Positions 56,754 to 64,000 of a stretch of DNA of 64,000 bases are shown here, piece after piece. The position numbers were made by a program, and so were the translations under genes. The first letter of the stretch is position 1; the number at the start of each line of letters is the position of its first letter. The DNA is from Vibrio salilacus (GTDB lineage: Bacteria; Pseudomonadota; Gammaproteobacteria; Enterobacterales; Vibrionaceae), in assembly GCF_002811245.1 (NCBI RefSeq), contig NZ_NIVQ01000009.1:1-64000 (forward strand), read 5' to 3'. A model generated the notes under the pieces. The model had not been told where the DNA came from. It made no database searches and saw nothing but the letters and a program-made list of their open reading frames with translations.

Positions 56754-58850
56754 ATGAGTTATCTTGCTTTAGCACGAAAGTGGCGACCGACTAAATTTGA
56801 TCAAGTTGTCGGTCAAGCCCACGTTTTAACCGCATTAGAAAATGCATTGGCTCAAAATCGTCTTCATCATGCTTATTTGTTTAGTGGTACGCGTGGTGTG
56901 GGTAAAACGACCATTGGTCGATTATTTGCGAAAGGGCTAAATTGTGAAACGGGGATTACTGCTACCCCTTGTGGTGTTTGTGATACTTGCCAGGAAATCG
57001 ATCAAGGTCGCTTTGTTGATCTGCTAGAGATAGATGCAGCATCGCGTACCAAAGTTGAAGATACTCGTGAATTACTCGACAACGTGCAGTACAAACCAGC
57101 GCGTGGCCGATTCAAGGTTTACCTGATCGATGAAGTGCACATGCTCTCGCGTCACAGTTTTAATGCACTGTTGAAAACGCTTGAAGAGCCACCGGAGTAT
57201 GTGAAGTTTCTTCTTGCGACGACGGATCCGCAAAAGTTACCAATGACGATTTTGTCTCGTTGTTTGCAGTTTCATCTTAAACCGATCAGTGTTGATACGA
57301 TTCATGAACAGCTTAAGCAAACGTTACAAAAAGAGCAGGTCGAAGCAGAGACGCGCGCCCTTGGTATGATTGCCCATGCCGCTGATGGCAGTATGCGTGA
57401 CGCATTAAGTTTGACTGATCAAGCGATTGCATTGGGTAACGGGAAGGTGATGACTGACAGTGTTACCCATATGTTGGGAACACTCGATACCGATCAAGCA
57501 ATACATTTACTCGAAGCGATCAGTTCAAAGCAACCCCAAGTTGCTATGGATTGTCTCTCTTCATTGGCACAAAATGGGGTTGAGTGGGATGGTTTACTCC
57601 AACAGTTAGCGACTCAACTGCATCGTCTTGCTATGTACCACGCATTGCCTGCCACGCTTGATATGACTCAGCCAGATGCCGAAAAAATTGAATTACTTAG
57701 TCGAGCATTAACGCCACAAGATGTTCAGCTCTATTACCAAATCGTATTGAAAGGACGTCAAGATTTACCTTTGGCGCCTTCTGAACGTATTGGTTTAGAG
57801 ATGGTTATTTTGCGCATGATGGCGTTTAGACCCGTTCAGCCGCAAGCGGCGATGATTTCCACTCAGGCAGCCCCCGCGATATCTGCGCCAAGTGCGCCTG
57901 TAGCGTCAGCACCGCAGGCTCAAACGGTTGCCCGAGTTGACACGCCTCCAGCGCCTCAGCCTGTGCCACTTGCTAACAATGACCAAGCTCCACCTGTTCC
58001 GGACTATATGTCTGGGCCACCTCAATATGATGATCCTGATTACGCGATGCCTGCGACTAATGAGTCACAGCCACCCAATCAGATGGCGCCTCAAGCTCCA
58101 CCATCAGTACAACCTGAGGAGCCGCGTTCTTCATCGCCAATAAGTGGCCTGCGACACCAATTACGTTCTCAACGTAAAGGGTTGACCCCAGGACAGAGTA
58201 ATTCGCCAAAAAAGGCTAATACGGCATCTGCAAAAAAAACAGAGTCTGTTCTTGAGCGCGTTGCGAAAAAGCACGCCGGAGCAGGGCAGGTGTCGTCATC
58301 GTCTTTCACCCAATCTGCTCAAGCCTCTGAGTCTGCTAAGGATGAACCTTATCAGTGGAAGCCGACACTGCCTGTAAAACAAAAGCCAGTGTCACAGCTG
58401 ACGCCAACGCGACTAAAAAAAGCATTGGAACATGAAAAGACCCCTGAGATGGCACAGAAGTTGGTCGATGAGAGCTTAGCCCTAGATGAGTGGGCTAAAT
58501 TGATCAGCCAACTTAATACGGCGAAACTCACCGAGCAACTTGCGCTGAACTCTAGCTATCAAAAAAACGGTGCATCGATTGCGCTGACATTGAGATCGTC
58601 TCAAGCACACTTAGATACCGATAAGGCGCAAAGTGAGCTTGTTGAAGAACTTAATCGTGTGCTGGGTGAAGAGTGTCACTTGAGTGTTGAAGTGGGAGAG
58701 AGCGGCGAAACCCCGCTGGAATTACGAGACAGACTTTATCAAGGTCGACTTCAACAGGCATTTAACAGTTTGGATAACGATCAAAATGTACAGTTTATCG
58801 AGCGACGCTTTAGTGCTCAACTCGACAAAGACAGCGTACGACCGATTTAA
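56754..58850 (+). CDS. dnaX: DNA polymerase III subunit tau/gamma
   Basis: 698 residues (tau). Walker A is GTRGVGKTT (residues 45-53), zinc cysteines are C64, C73, C76 and C79, and Walker B leads to LIDEVHML. DnaX is the clamp-loader motor. A Pro/Gln-rich linker (about 365-480) leads to the tau-only part that binds polymerase alpha and the helicase. At codons 485-487 (CCA AAA AAG) a slippery heptamer would give a shorter gamma ending after one extra residue. ybaB follows. Confidence 0.97.
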   Translation: MSYLALARKWRPTKFDQVVGQAHVLTALENALAQNRLHHAYLFSGTRGVGKTTIGRLFAKGLNCETGITATPCGVCDTCQEIDQGRFVDLLEIDAASRTKVEDTRELLDNVQYKPARGRFKVYLIDEVHMLSRHSFNALLKTLEEPPEYVKFLLATTDPQKLPMTILSRCLQFHLKPISVDTIHEQLKQTLQKEQVEAETRALGMIAHAADGSMRDALSLTDQAIALGNGKVMTDSVTHMLGTLDTDQAIHLLEAISSKQPQVAMDCLSSLAQNGVEWDGLLQQLATQLHRLAMYHALPATLDMTQPDAEKIELLSRALTPQDVQLYYQIVLKGRQDLPLAPSERIGLEMVILRMMAFRPVQPQAAMISTQAAPAISAPSAPVASAPQAQTVARVDTPPAPQPVPLANNDQAPPVPDYMSGPPQYDDPDYAMPATNESQPPNQMAPQAPPSVQPEEPRSSSPISGLRHQLRSQRKGLTPGQSNSPKKANTASAKKTESVLERVAKKHAGAGQVSSSSFTQSAQASESAKDEPYQWKPTLPVKQKPVSQLTPTRLKKALEHEKTPEMAQKLVDESLALDEWAKLISQLNTAKLTEQLALNSSYQKNGASIALTLRSSQAHLDTDKAQSELVEELNRVLGEECHLSVEVGESGETPLELRDRLYQGRLQQAFNSLDNDQNVQFIERRFSAQLDKDSVRPI
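58190..58219 (+). promoter_or_regulatory. dnaX: Likely -1 frameshift site in dnaX (gamma subunit)
   Basis: A AAA AAG lies at 58208-58214 in the right phase. A -1 slip makes the next codons GGC then TAA (58217-58219), giving a 488-residue gamma. AGGA (58190-58193) lies 14 bases upstream, resembling the Shine-Dalgarno-type stimulator of E. coli dnaX. I see no strong hairpin directly downstream. Confidence 0.7.
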
Positions 58851-58923
58851 TTTACTGGGGTTGAACTTACATGATTCGGCCCCATCTAATAACAAAACAA
58901 GCTAAATAACCAGAGAGATAAAC

Positions 58924-59253
58924 ATGTTTGGTAAAGGCGGTATGGGTAACTTGATGAAGCAAGCCCAGCAAATGCAAGATCGCATGCAAAAGCTTCAAGA
59001 AGAAATCGCAAATATGGAAATCACTGGCGAGTCAGGCGCTGGACTAGTGAAAATAACCATTACTGGTAGCCATAGCGTTCGTCGCGTTGAGATCGATGAG
59101 AGCTTGATGGAAGATGACAAAGAAATGCTTGAAGATTTGATCGCCGCGGCGTTCAATGATGCTGCTCGCCGTGTTGAAGAGACACAAAAAGAGAAAATGG
59201 CTGGTGTGACTGGTGGTATGCAGCTTCCGCCAGGCATGAAAGTGCCATTCTAA
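58924..59253 (+). CDS. ybaB: YbaB/EbfC nucleoid-associated protein
   Basis: 109 residues. The N terminus [20 protein letters not shown] and the block [20 protein letters not shown] are the family marks. It forms dimers that bind DNA with little sequence preference; its role in recombination or transcription is not settled. AGAGAG precedes the ATG. It sits between dnaX and recR as in most bacteria. Confidence 0.96.
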   Translation: MFGKGGMGNLMKQAQQMQDRMQKLQEEIANMEITGESGAGLVKITITGSHSVRRVEIDESLMEDDKEMLEDLIAAAFNDAARRVEETQKEKMAGVTGGMQLPPGMKVPF

Positions 59254-59267
59254 TCGAGTAAAAAATA

Positions 59268-59867
59268 ATGCGCACCAGTCATATGCTGGAGCAATTGATG
59301 GAGGCCTTACGTTGTCTACCTGGGGTTGGCCCCAAGTCGGCGCAGCGTATGGCCTTTCATTTGTTACAGCGTGATAGAAAAGGCGGCCTTCAACTGGCGG
59401 ATGCTCTGAGTCAAGCGATGACAGAAATTGGTCATTGTAATGAATGTCGTACTTTTACAGAAGAAGAAACTTGCCACATCTGTACCAACCCGAAACGGCA
59501 AGAAAATGGCCAGATTTGTGTGGTTGAAAGCCCTGCAGATATTGCAGCAGTAGAAGCAACCGGCCAGTTTTCAGGTCGCTATTTTGTGTTGATGGGACAC
59601 CTCTCACCCCTAGATGGTATTGGCCCAAGTGATATCGGTCTTGATGTATTAGACTATCGATTACGCCGAGGTGATGTTAACGAAGTCATCCTCGCGACAA
59701 ACCCGACCGTAGAAGGTGAAGCGACCGCTCACTACATCGCTGAGCTATGTCGTGCTCATCAGGTGCAAGCGAGCCGTATTGCTCATGGCGTTCCGGTAGG
59801 GGGCGAGCTGGAATTGGTTGATGGCACTACACTGTCTCACTCGCTGTTGGGCAGGCTAAAGCTATAG
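59268..59867 (+). CDS. recR: Recombination mediator RecR
   Basis: 199 residues. The N-terminal HhH ([18 protein letters not shown]), four zinc cysteines in [16 protein letters not shown] (near 57-72) and the Toprim domain ([15 protein letters not shown]) are complete. RecR with RecO and RecF loads RecA at gaps. It lies 14 bp after ybaB and is followed by a terminator. Confidence 0.97.
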   Translation: MRTSHMLEQLMEALRCLPGVGPKSAQRMAFHLLQRDRKGGLQLADALSQAMTEIGHCNECRTFTEEETCHICTNPKRQENGQICVVESPADIAAVEATGQFSGRYFVLMGHLSPLDGIGPSDIGLDVLDYRLRRGDVNEVILATNPTVEGEATAHYIAELCRAHQVQASRIAHGVPVGGELELVDGTTLSHSLLGRLKL

Positions 59868-59875
59868 CGCCTCAA

Positions 59876-59913
59876 TACAGAGTAAAAAGAACGCCGAACT
59901 ACAGAGTAAAAAG
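59876..59913. repeat. 14-bp direct repeat after recR
   Basis: TACAGAGTAAAAAG occurs at 59876-59889 and again at 59900-59913, 24 bp apart. The second copy runs into the recR terminator stem. It suggests a small local duplication. Confidence 0.75.
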
Positions 59914-59939
59914 CGATGCCACTGAGCATCGCTTTTTTT
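59908..59939 (+). terminator. Terminator after recR
   Basis: AAAAGCGATGC and GCATCGCTTTT pair around CACTGA, with further Ts. It separates recR from the convergent YkgJ-type gene. Confidence 0.85.
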
Positions 59940-59985
59940 ATCAATTTACAATGAGTCTCTGACATGCATTGGCTTGCCACTCGTT

Positions 59986-60234
59986 TTAGGTGAGGCTCTC
60001 TAACTCAATAATATTGGCCAAAGCTTGGTGGTTCGAAGTGCCGCAAAGCTCGATGCATGGTTTAAACTGGTGACAAACCTTCGGTCTTTCTGCCTTACCA
60101 AACAGCTTACACAAGTTGTCCTCGTTAAGCTGAACACATCTCACTCCGGCCGGTTTGCCATTCGGCATTCCCGGTATAGCAGAAGAGATACTTGGAGCAA
60201 TACAGCACGCCCCACATCCTAAACGACAATCCAT
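59986..60234 (-). CDS. YkgJ-family cysteine cluster protein
   Basis: 82 residues. Cysteines in CRLGCGACC and later in RCVQL, NLCKLF, KVCHQF and KPCIELC make a metal-binding pattern typical of the zinc/iron-chelating YkgJ family. The protein is small, soluble and without a signal peptide. Its role is unknown. It lies at the edge of the AT-rich type VI leader and may share a CRP-like site upstream. Confidence 0.85.
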   Translation of the reverse strand: MDCRLGCGACCIAPSISSAIPGMPNGKPAGVRCVQLNEDNLCKLFGKAERPKVCHQFKPCIELCGTSNHQALANIIELESLT

Positions 60235-60277
60235 CTTTTGTTATCCCCAGGCAATAATCGATCAAATACTACCACCG

Positions 60278-60293
60278 AGTGTGATCTGTGTCA
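60278..60293. promoter_or_regulatory. CRP-like site
   Basis: TGTGATCTGTGTCACT has TGTGA-N6-TCACT, nine of ten bases of the CRP core. It lies 44 bases before the minus-strand YkgJ-type start and 530 bases before the PAAR gene, so control of the former is more likely. Confidence 0.5.
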
Positions 60294-60769
60294 CTTAATT
60301 TGAATCCAGTTACTATTGGAAAATACATCAAAATTAGAGGTCGGATGAGTTTTTATTAGGGCAAATGAACCAAGCTATGTGGATTGATGGAGTAAACTAT
60401 TAGTCGGAAAACGGGAGAGCATCAAAGCTACTTATGGAATTGCCCATATAGGTCTAACTAATAGTGCCGTACTATAAATAGCGTTTACAGACAATTTCAC
60501 TGAATCAACGTAACGGAATTTAACTACTTTATTGACAATATTGTTCCTAAAGTGACTTATTGACAGTTTGGAAATTAATAATTAATCAAGTAGTGATAAC
60601 TTTGTTGTTTTAACCTCTCTAATTTAGATTAGCCTAAATTAGCTGATTGATTTACTTTTGGCAACTTATTGCTCATCATGTGGTAAAAAACTGCTTGATA
60701 TATACAGGTTATTGCTTAAAGATATACCACAAATAATCGCATTCGTATTAATAATTAGCTGGATTAATG

Positions 60770-60786
60770 TTGGTGCGATATTTGCT
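60770..60786 (+). promoter_or_regulatory. Sigma-54 promoter before the PAAR gene
   Basis: TTGGTGCGATATTTGCT has GG at 60772-60773 and GC at 60784-60785, ten bases apart. The ATG of the PAAR gene is 41 bases further. Vibrio type VI genes are often controlled by sigma-54 and VasH. Confidence 0.6.
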
Positions 60787-60826
60787 ATTTAATTCTGCTT
60801 AGTTATTTAATGAGAAGAATACCAAT

Positions 60827-61111
60827 ATGGGTAATGGAATTATTGTTGGACACATTGGCACTGAGCATGATGGTTTTCCACCAACGCCAGTGACTGCTGG
60901 TTCTGGAAGCGTGAAAATCGATGGGATACCCGCAGCTCGGCAGGGTGATCCACTCGCTCCGCATGATAAACCAAATAACCCTCCCCATGGACGGACAATT
61001 GCTGCAGGGTCAGGGACAGTAAACATTGATGGTAAACCGGCAGCCAGAGCAGGTGATGCCGTTAGTTGTGGTGGTGTTTTACAAGGTGGAAGTAGTGTCA
61101 ATATTGGTTAA
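60827..61111 (+). CDS. PAAR-domain protein (type VI spike tip)
   Basis: 94 residues made wholly of a PAAR fold: repeated GSGSVKIDGIPAARQGD and GSGTVNIDGKPAARAGD units, with the histidines and cysteine (HDGFPPTP, HGRTI, SCGG) that bind zinc at the tip. PAAR proteins sharpen the VgrG spike of the type VI machine. There is no toxin extension. The next gene overlaps its last 17 bases. Confidence 0.93.
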   Translation: MGNGIIVGHIGTEHDGFPPTPVTAGSGSVKIDGIPAARQGDPLAPHDKPNNPPHGRTIAAGSGTVNIDGKPAARAGDAVSCGGVLQGGSSVNIG

Positions 61112-62099
61112 GTTCAGGCTCTATATCTTGGTTTTCATAGGCTTCAGCTATCCCGCTCTTGCATCAAATAATTATCACATTGAGCAAATGGGCGCTGACG
61201 AAGCCTACTCAACGGGTGCACTGTTGCGAGCGCAGTTTAAAAATAGCGAAGCACGCCAATACCTCAAGTATGCGGCTGATAATGGCAACGCAGATGCTGC
61301 GTATGTTTACGCCCTTGATTCCTTGGGGTATAGACACACTGAACGTATTAATCAACAAGCACAGCGCTATTTAGAGAAGGCAGCAGAAGGTCAAAGTTTA
61401 TTTGCACTCAATTATATCTACCAATTTGGTGACTGGATTAGTGCGGCGAAACGTGACCGTTACCAACGCCAGTATCATGACCAACTCATTGAATTGGGAG
61501 CAGATGATCCTGGTCGTGCGCTGTTGTTGTTATCTGGCTATTTTTACCACAGCGATCGACCACTGTCTCAATATTACCTTGATAAAGCCCGTCTATTCGA
61601 ACTGCCTAAAGCAGAGATGACTTATGCAGCGCGCTTAGAGCAAGGTGAAGGCGAGTTTTTCTTTAATAGCGATCGTATTACCGCGATGAATCAGAGCTAT
61701 TTAAAAGCGGCGCAGGCTGGGTACATACCTGCCACTAAGAAATACATTAGTTTGCTTGAAGAGCAGGGCAAGCTAAACAGAGCGTTTGAATGGCGACAAA
61801 AGGCCTTAGAGCAGGGCGATGTGACGTCATTGGTCACACTAGCTAAGATATACAGTGGTCAAAGTCAGCGCTATGGGTTTATTGAGCGAGACCTTATTAA
61901 AGCCAAAGCGTACTTGGAACTTTACCTAGAGACAGCAGGGCAAGATCGTTTGCTACAAACCTACGAGAAAGTAGAGCAAGATTACAAAGACATTGTTGAT
62001 ACGCTTTCCGAGCAAGAAATTGCTCAAGCCGAGTTAATCAAAGCAGAACTGGTTAAACAAGAAACGTATTTCCATCATGACTATTTATGGCTTGATTAA
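61095..62099 (+). CDS. Secreted Sel1-repeat protein of the type VI cluster
   Basis: 334 residues. GTG at 61095 is chosen: AGGTGG lies 5 bases before it and it yields a signal peptide (MSILVKFRLYILVFIGFSYPALA). A second possible start is TTG at 61104. The mature protein has Sel1/TPR-like helical repeats (ARQYLKYAADNGNADAAYVYAL and AQRYLEKAAEGQSLFALNYIYQ). It probably acts in the periplasm. It could be an immunity protein, an adaptor or a structural accessory; the sequence does not decide. It overlaps the PAAR gene by 17 bp. Confidence 0.8.
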   Translation: MSILVKFRLYILVFIGFSYPALASNNYHIEQMGADEAYSTGALLRAQFKNSEARQYLKYAADNGNADAAYVYALDSLGYRHTERINQQAQRYLEKAAEGQSLFALNYIYQFGDWISAAKRDRYQRQYHDQLIELGADDPGRALLLLSGYFYHSDRPLSQYYLDKARLFELPKAEMTYAARLEQGEGEFFFNSDRITAMNQSYLKAAQAGYIPATKKYISLLEEQGKLNRAFEWRQKALEQGDVTSLVTLAKIYSGQSQRYGFIERDLIKAKAYLELYLETAGQDRLLQTYEKVEQDYKDIVDTLSEQEIAQAELIKAELVKQETYFHHDYLWLD

Positions 62100-62107
62100 G
62101 CCATAAA
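62084..62107. repeat. Inverted repeat spanning the Sel1 gene stop codon
   Basis: TTTATGGCTT (62084-62093) and AAGCCATAAA (62098-62107) are perfect 10-bp arms around GATT. The stop codon is in the loop side. There is no T run. Confidence 0.6.
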
Positions 62108-62412
62108 AGAATGAATTTAGGGTTAGATATTATGGCAGGGATCAACTTTAAGAGTGGTCATAAAGACTGATTTGCTTAGTTCGTAATAACATATTCCTTT
62201 ATTTAGTGGTGTTAAGGGCTATGTGTGATGTCTATTCCATAACTTTTATCAGCAACCGATGATTTAATTATAATTTTCTTGTCGGATAAATATAAGCGTA
62301 AATAAAAAATTTGATAAAAAGAATGATTGGCCTGTATTGGAAAATATAGGTTCATGGTTCTTTTTGTCATAAATACCACCATCCATTTAATTAATATCGG
62401 AGAACTTTTATC
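62100..62412. other. Region between the Sel1 gene and tssB
   Basis: No established gene. A 19-codon frame (62111-62170) encodes MAGINFKSGHKD at its end; it could be a remnant or chance. I found no sigma-54 site for tssB here, so the tssB promoter is not identified. Confidence 0.5.
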
Positions 62413-62910
62413 ATGTCTAAGGAAGGAAGCGTTGCTCCTAAAGAGCGGATTAATATTAAATATATTCCTGCTACCGGCGATGCTCAGGCTGAAGTTGAAC
62501 TGCCACTAAAAACATTAGTAGTCGGTGACTTTAAAGGCCATACCGAAGAAACACCTGTCGAAGAGCGTAGTACCGTTTCAGTTGATAAAAACAACTTTGA
62601 GTCAGTGATGCGTGAAAGTGAACTTAGCTTGTCTACCTCGGTGGCGAGTAAGCTAAGCGACGACGAAAATGCAGAACTTCCAGTTGAGCTGAGTTTCAAT
62701 TCACTTGCTGATTTCTCTCCAGATTCAATTGCAAGCCAAGTCCCAGAGCTTAACAAGTTGATTGAACTGCGCGAAGCGCTTGTGGCACTGAAAGGTCCTC
62801 TTGGCAATATCCCTGCGTTCCGCGAACGTCTGCAAGAACTGCTGCACTCTCAGGAGTCACGCGACAAATTACTTGAAGAGCTCAGCATCGTTGGCGAAGA
62901 GCCAAAATAG
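62413..62910 (+). CDS. tssB: Type VI secretion sheath small subunit TssB (VipA)
   Basis: 165 residues. Family blocks are visible: RINIKYIPATGDAQAEVELP, VVGDFKG, and a C-terminal half with SLADFSPDSIASQVPELNKL and ALVALKGPLGN. TssB pairs with TssC to make the contractile sheath. AATATCGGAGA precedes the ATG. It is followed by tssC after 52 bp. Confidence 0.95.
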   Translation: MSKEGSVAPKERINIKYIPATGDAQAEVELPLKTLVVGDFKGHTEETPVEERSTVSVDKNNFESVMRESELSLSTSVASKLSDDENAELPVELSFNSLADFSPDSIASQVPELNKLIELREALVALKGPLGNIPAFRERLQELLHSQESRDKLLEELSIVGEEPK

Positions 62911-62962
62911 AACAAGAGATTAACTAACAACATTCGTCATTTAATGGATTAGGAAATACCTG

Positions 62963-64000
62963 ATGTCTACAGAAACGGTACTAGAAAGACCCCAGTTAGC
63001 TGAAGGCGGCTTACTAGATGAAATCATGGCACAAACGAAAATTGCGCCAAGTGAAGAAGGCTACGATATTGCTAAAAAAGGCGTCGCTGCGTTTATTGAG
63101 AACCTCATTGGCTCGCAACAAACTGACGAAGCCGTGAATAAATCACTCGTTGACCAAATGTTGGTTGAGTTAGATAAAAAAATCAGCGCTCAGATGGATG
63201 AAATTCTCCATGACGAAAAATTCCAACAGATGGAATCGTCATGGCGTGGATTAAAACTACTGGTTGATCGTACCGATTTTGGTGAGAACAACAAAATTGA
63301 TCTTCTTCACGTGACCAAAGAAGAGCTACTTGAAGACTTTGAGTTTGCACCAGAAACTACCCAGTCAGGATTATACAAACATGTATATTCGTCGGGCTAT
63401 GGCCAGTTTGGTGGCGAACCGACAGGCGCGATTGTGGGTAACTTTAGCTTTACCCCATCAACACCTGATATGAAGTTACTTCAATACATGGGGTCACTCG
63501 GAGCTATGGCTCATGCTCCCTTTATCTCAAGCGTTGGCCCAGAGTTTTTCGGTATTGATTCGTTCGAAGAATTACCAAATATTAAAGATGTTAAATCTAT
63601 CTTTGAAAGCCCGAAGTACACCAAATGGCGTTCACTTCGTGAATCTGAAGATGCACGTTACTTAGGTTTGGCAGCGCCGCGTTTCCTTTTGCGTGTACCT
63701 TATGACCCAACTGAAAACCCAATTAAGTCATTTAACTACGCAGAGAGCGTTTCTCAGTCTCATGAACACTATCTTTGGGGCAACACTGCTTTCGCGTTTG
63801 CGACACGTTTAACCGACAGCTTTGCCAAATACCGTTGGTGCCCAAACATCATTGGCCCACAAAGTGGCGGTGCTGTTGAAGATCTTCCTGTCCACGTGTT
63901 CGAGTCGATGGGTGCGCTTCAGGCGAAGATCCCAACAGAAGTCCTCATTACTGACCGTAAAGAGTTTGAATTAGCAGAAGAAGGCTTTATCGCCCTAACA
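62963..64000 (+). CDS. tssC: Type VI secretion sheath large subunit TssC (VipB), 3' end outside window
   Basis: The open frame starts ATG at 62963 and has no stop before base 64000, giving 346 codons of a protein normally about 490 residues. TssC blocks are clear: MESSWRGLKLLV, YGQFGGEPTGAIVGNFSF, FISSVGPEFFGI and the later YRWCPNIIGPQSGGAVEDLP. It is the outer sheath partner of TssB. AGGAAATACC precedes the start. More of the cluster should lie to the right. Confidence 0.95.
   Translation, partial: MSTETVLERPQLAEGGLLDEIMAQTKIAPSEEGYDIAKKGVAAFIENLIGSQQTDEAVNKSLVDQMLVELDKKISAQMDEILHDEKFQQMESSWRGLKLLVDRTDFGENNKIDLLHVTKEELLEDFEFAPETTQSGLYKHVYSSGYGQFGGEPTGAIVGNFSFTPSTPDMKLLQYMGSLGAMAHAPFISSVGPEFFGIDSFEELPNIKDVKSIFESPKYTKWRSLRESEDARYLGLAAPRFLLRVPYDPTENPIKSFNYAESVSQSHEHYLWGNTAFAFATRLTDSFAKYRWCPNIIGPQSGGAVEDLPVHVFESMGALQAKIPTEVLITDRKEFELAEEGFIALT

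Larger units (their letters stand above)
60235..60826. other. AT-rich leader before the type VI secretion genes
   Basis: 592 bp with no supported gene and a composition more AT-rich than the flanking core genes. It holds a CRP-like site near the YkgJ-type gene and a sigma-54 promoter near the PAAR gene. The rest shows no clear structure. Confidence 0.6.

Noticed and set aside
62111..62170. 19-codon frame ending MAGINFKSGHKD before tssB
   Set aside because: Too short to support as a gene and without a ribosome site; it may be a gene remnant, so it is only noted.
62171..62412. Sigma-54 promoter for tssB
   Set aside because: No GG and GC ten bases apart with a TTGC-like -12 was found in this stretch.

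Overview
The window is chromosomal DNA of a Vibrio-type gammaproteobacterium. The evidence is gene content and order: fimV-truA-accD-folC-dedD-cvpA-purF; znuABC; feoABC; a polar-flagellum and chemotaxis run flhA-flhF-flhG-fliA-cheYZAB-parC-parP-cheW; ccmABCDEFGHI; paired fadL genes; fadIJ next to an aphB-like LysR gene; apt-dnaX-ybaB-recR; and the start of a type VI secretion cluster. ParC/ParP and AphB-like proteins are characteristic of Vibrionaceae. Coding density is high, starts are often TTG or GTG, and no insertion sequence, prophage, CRISPR array, rRNA or tRNA gene was seen.

Layout. 1-6.8 kb: the tail of FimV, then truA, accD, folC, dedD and a PurR-type operator-promoter driving cvpA-purF. 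6.8-9.4 kb: zinc uptake, with znuCB and znuA diverging from a Zur-like box. 9.5-13.1 kb: a large membrane-anchored AraC-type regulator followed by a non-coding segment with several hairpins. 13.3-16.1 kb: feoABC behind FNR-like and Fur-like sites. 16.1-22.9 kb: HIT protein, argS, yecM, an M16 protease and sixA. 23.0-35.7 kb: one long flagellar/chemotaxis transcription unit behind a sigma-54 type promoter. 35.9-43.0 kb: the whole cytochrome c maturation operon. 43.0-48.3 kb: mlaA, two fadL paralogues, and an ECF sigma factor with its DUF3379 partner. 48.3-53.0 kb: a gap with an orphan terminator, then fadIJ behind a FadR-like operator, then a YdjA-type nitroreductase. 53.0-55.3 kb: aphB-like regulator and a divergent RssB-like response regulator. 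55.4-60.2 kb: a tiny membrane protein, ybaN, apt, dnaX (with an E. coli-like frameshift site), ybaB, recR and a YkgJ-type protein. 60.2-64.0 kb: an AT-rich leader and the start of a type VI secretion cluster (PAAR, Sel1-repeat protein, TssB, TssC, the last cut by the window edge).

How the genes work together. Several units are textbook regulons whose operators can be read directly: PurR (cvpA-purF), Zur (znu), FNR plus Fur (feo), FadR (fadIJ) and sigma-54 (flhA, and apparently the PAAR gene). FlhF/FlhG place and count the polar flagellum, ParC/ParP hold the chemotaxis arrays at the pole, and three copies of a short motif in the CheA linker lie where a ParP-interaction region is expected.

Most of the window is conserved core genome. 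The least explained parts are the hairpin-rich segment at about 12.9-13.1 kb, the AraC/propeller membrane regulator, the apparent non-AUG start of ybaN, the in-frame 24-bp duplication before the ECF sigma gene, the orphan terminator at 48.7 kb and the leader of the type VI cluster. No clearly new multi-gene system was identified.
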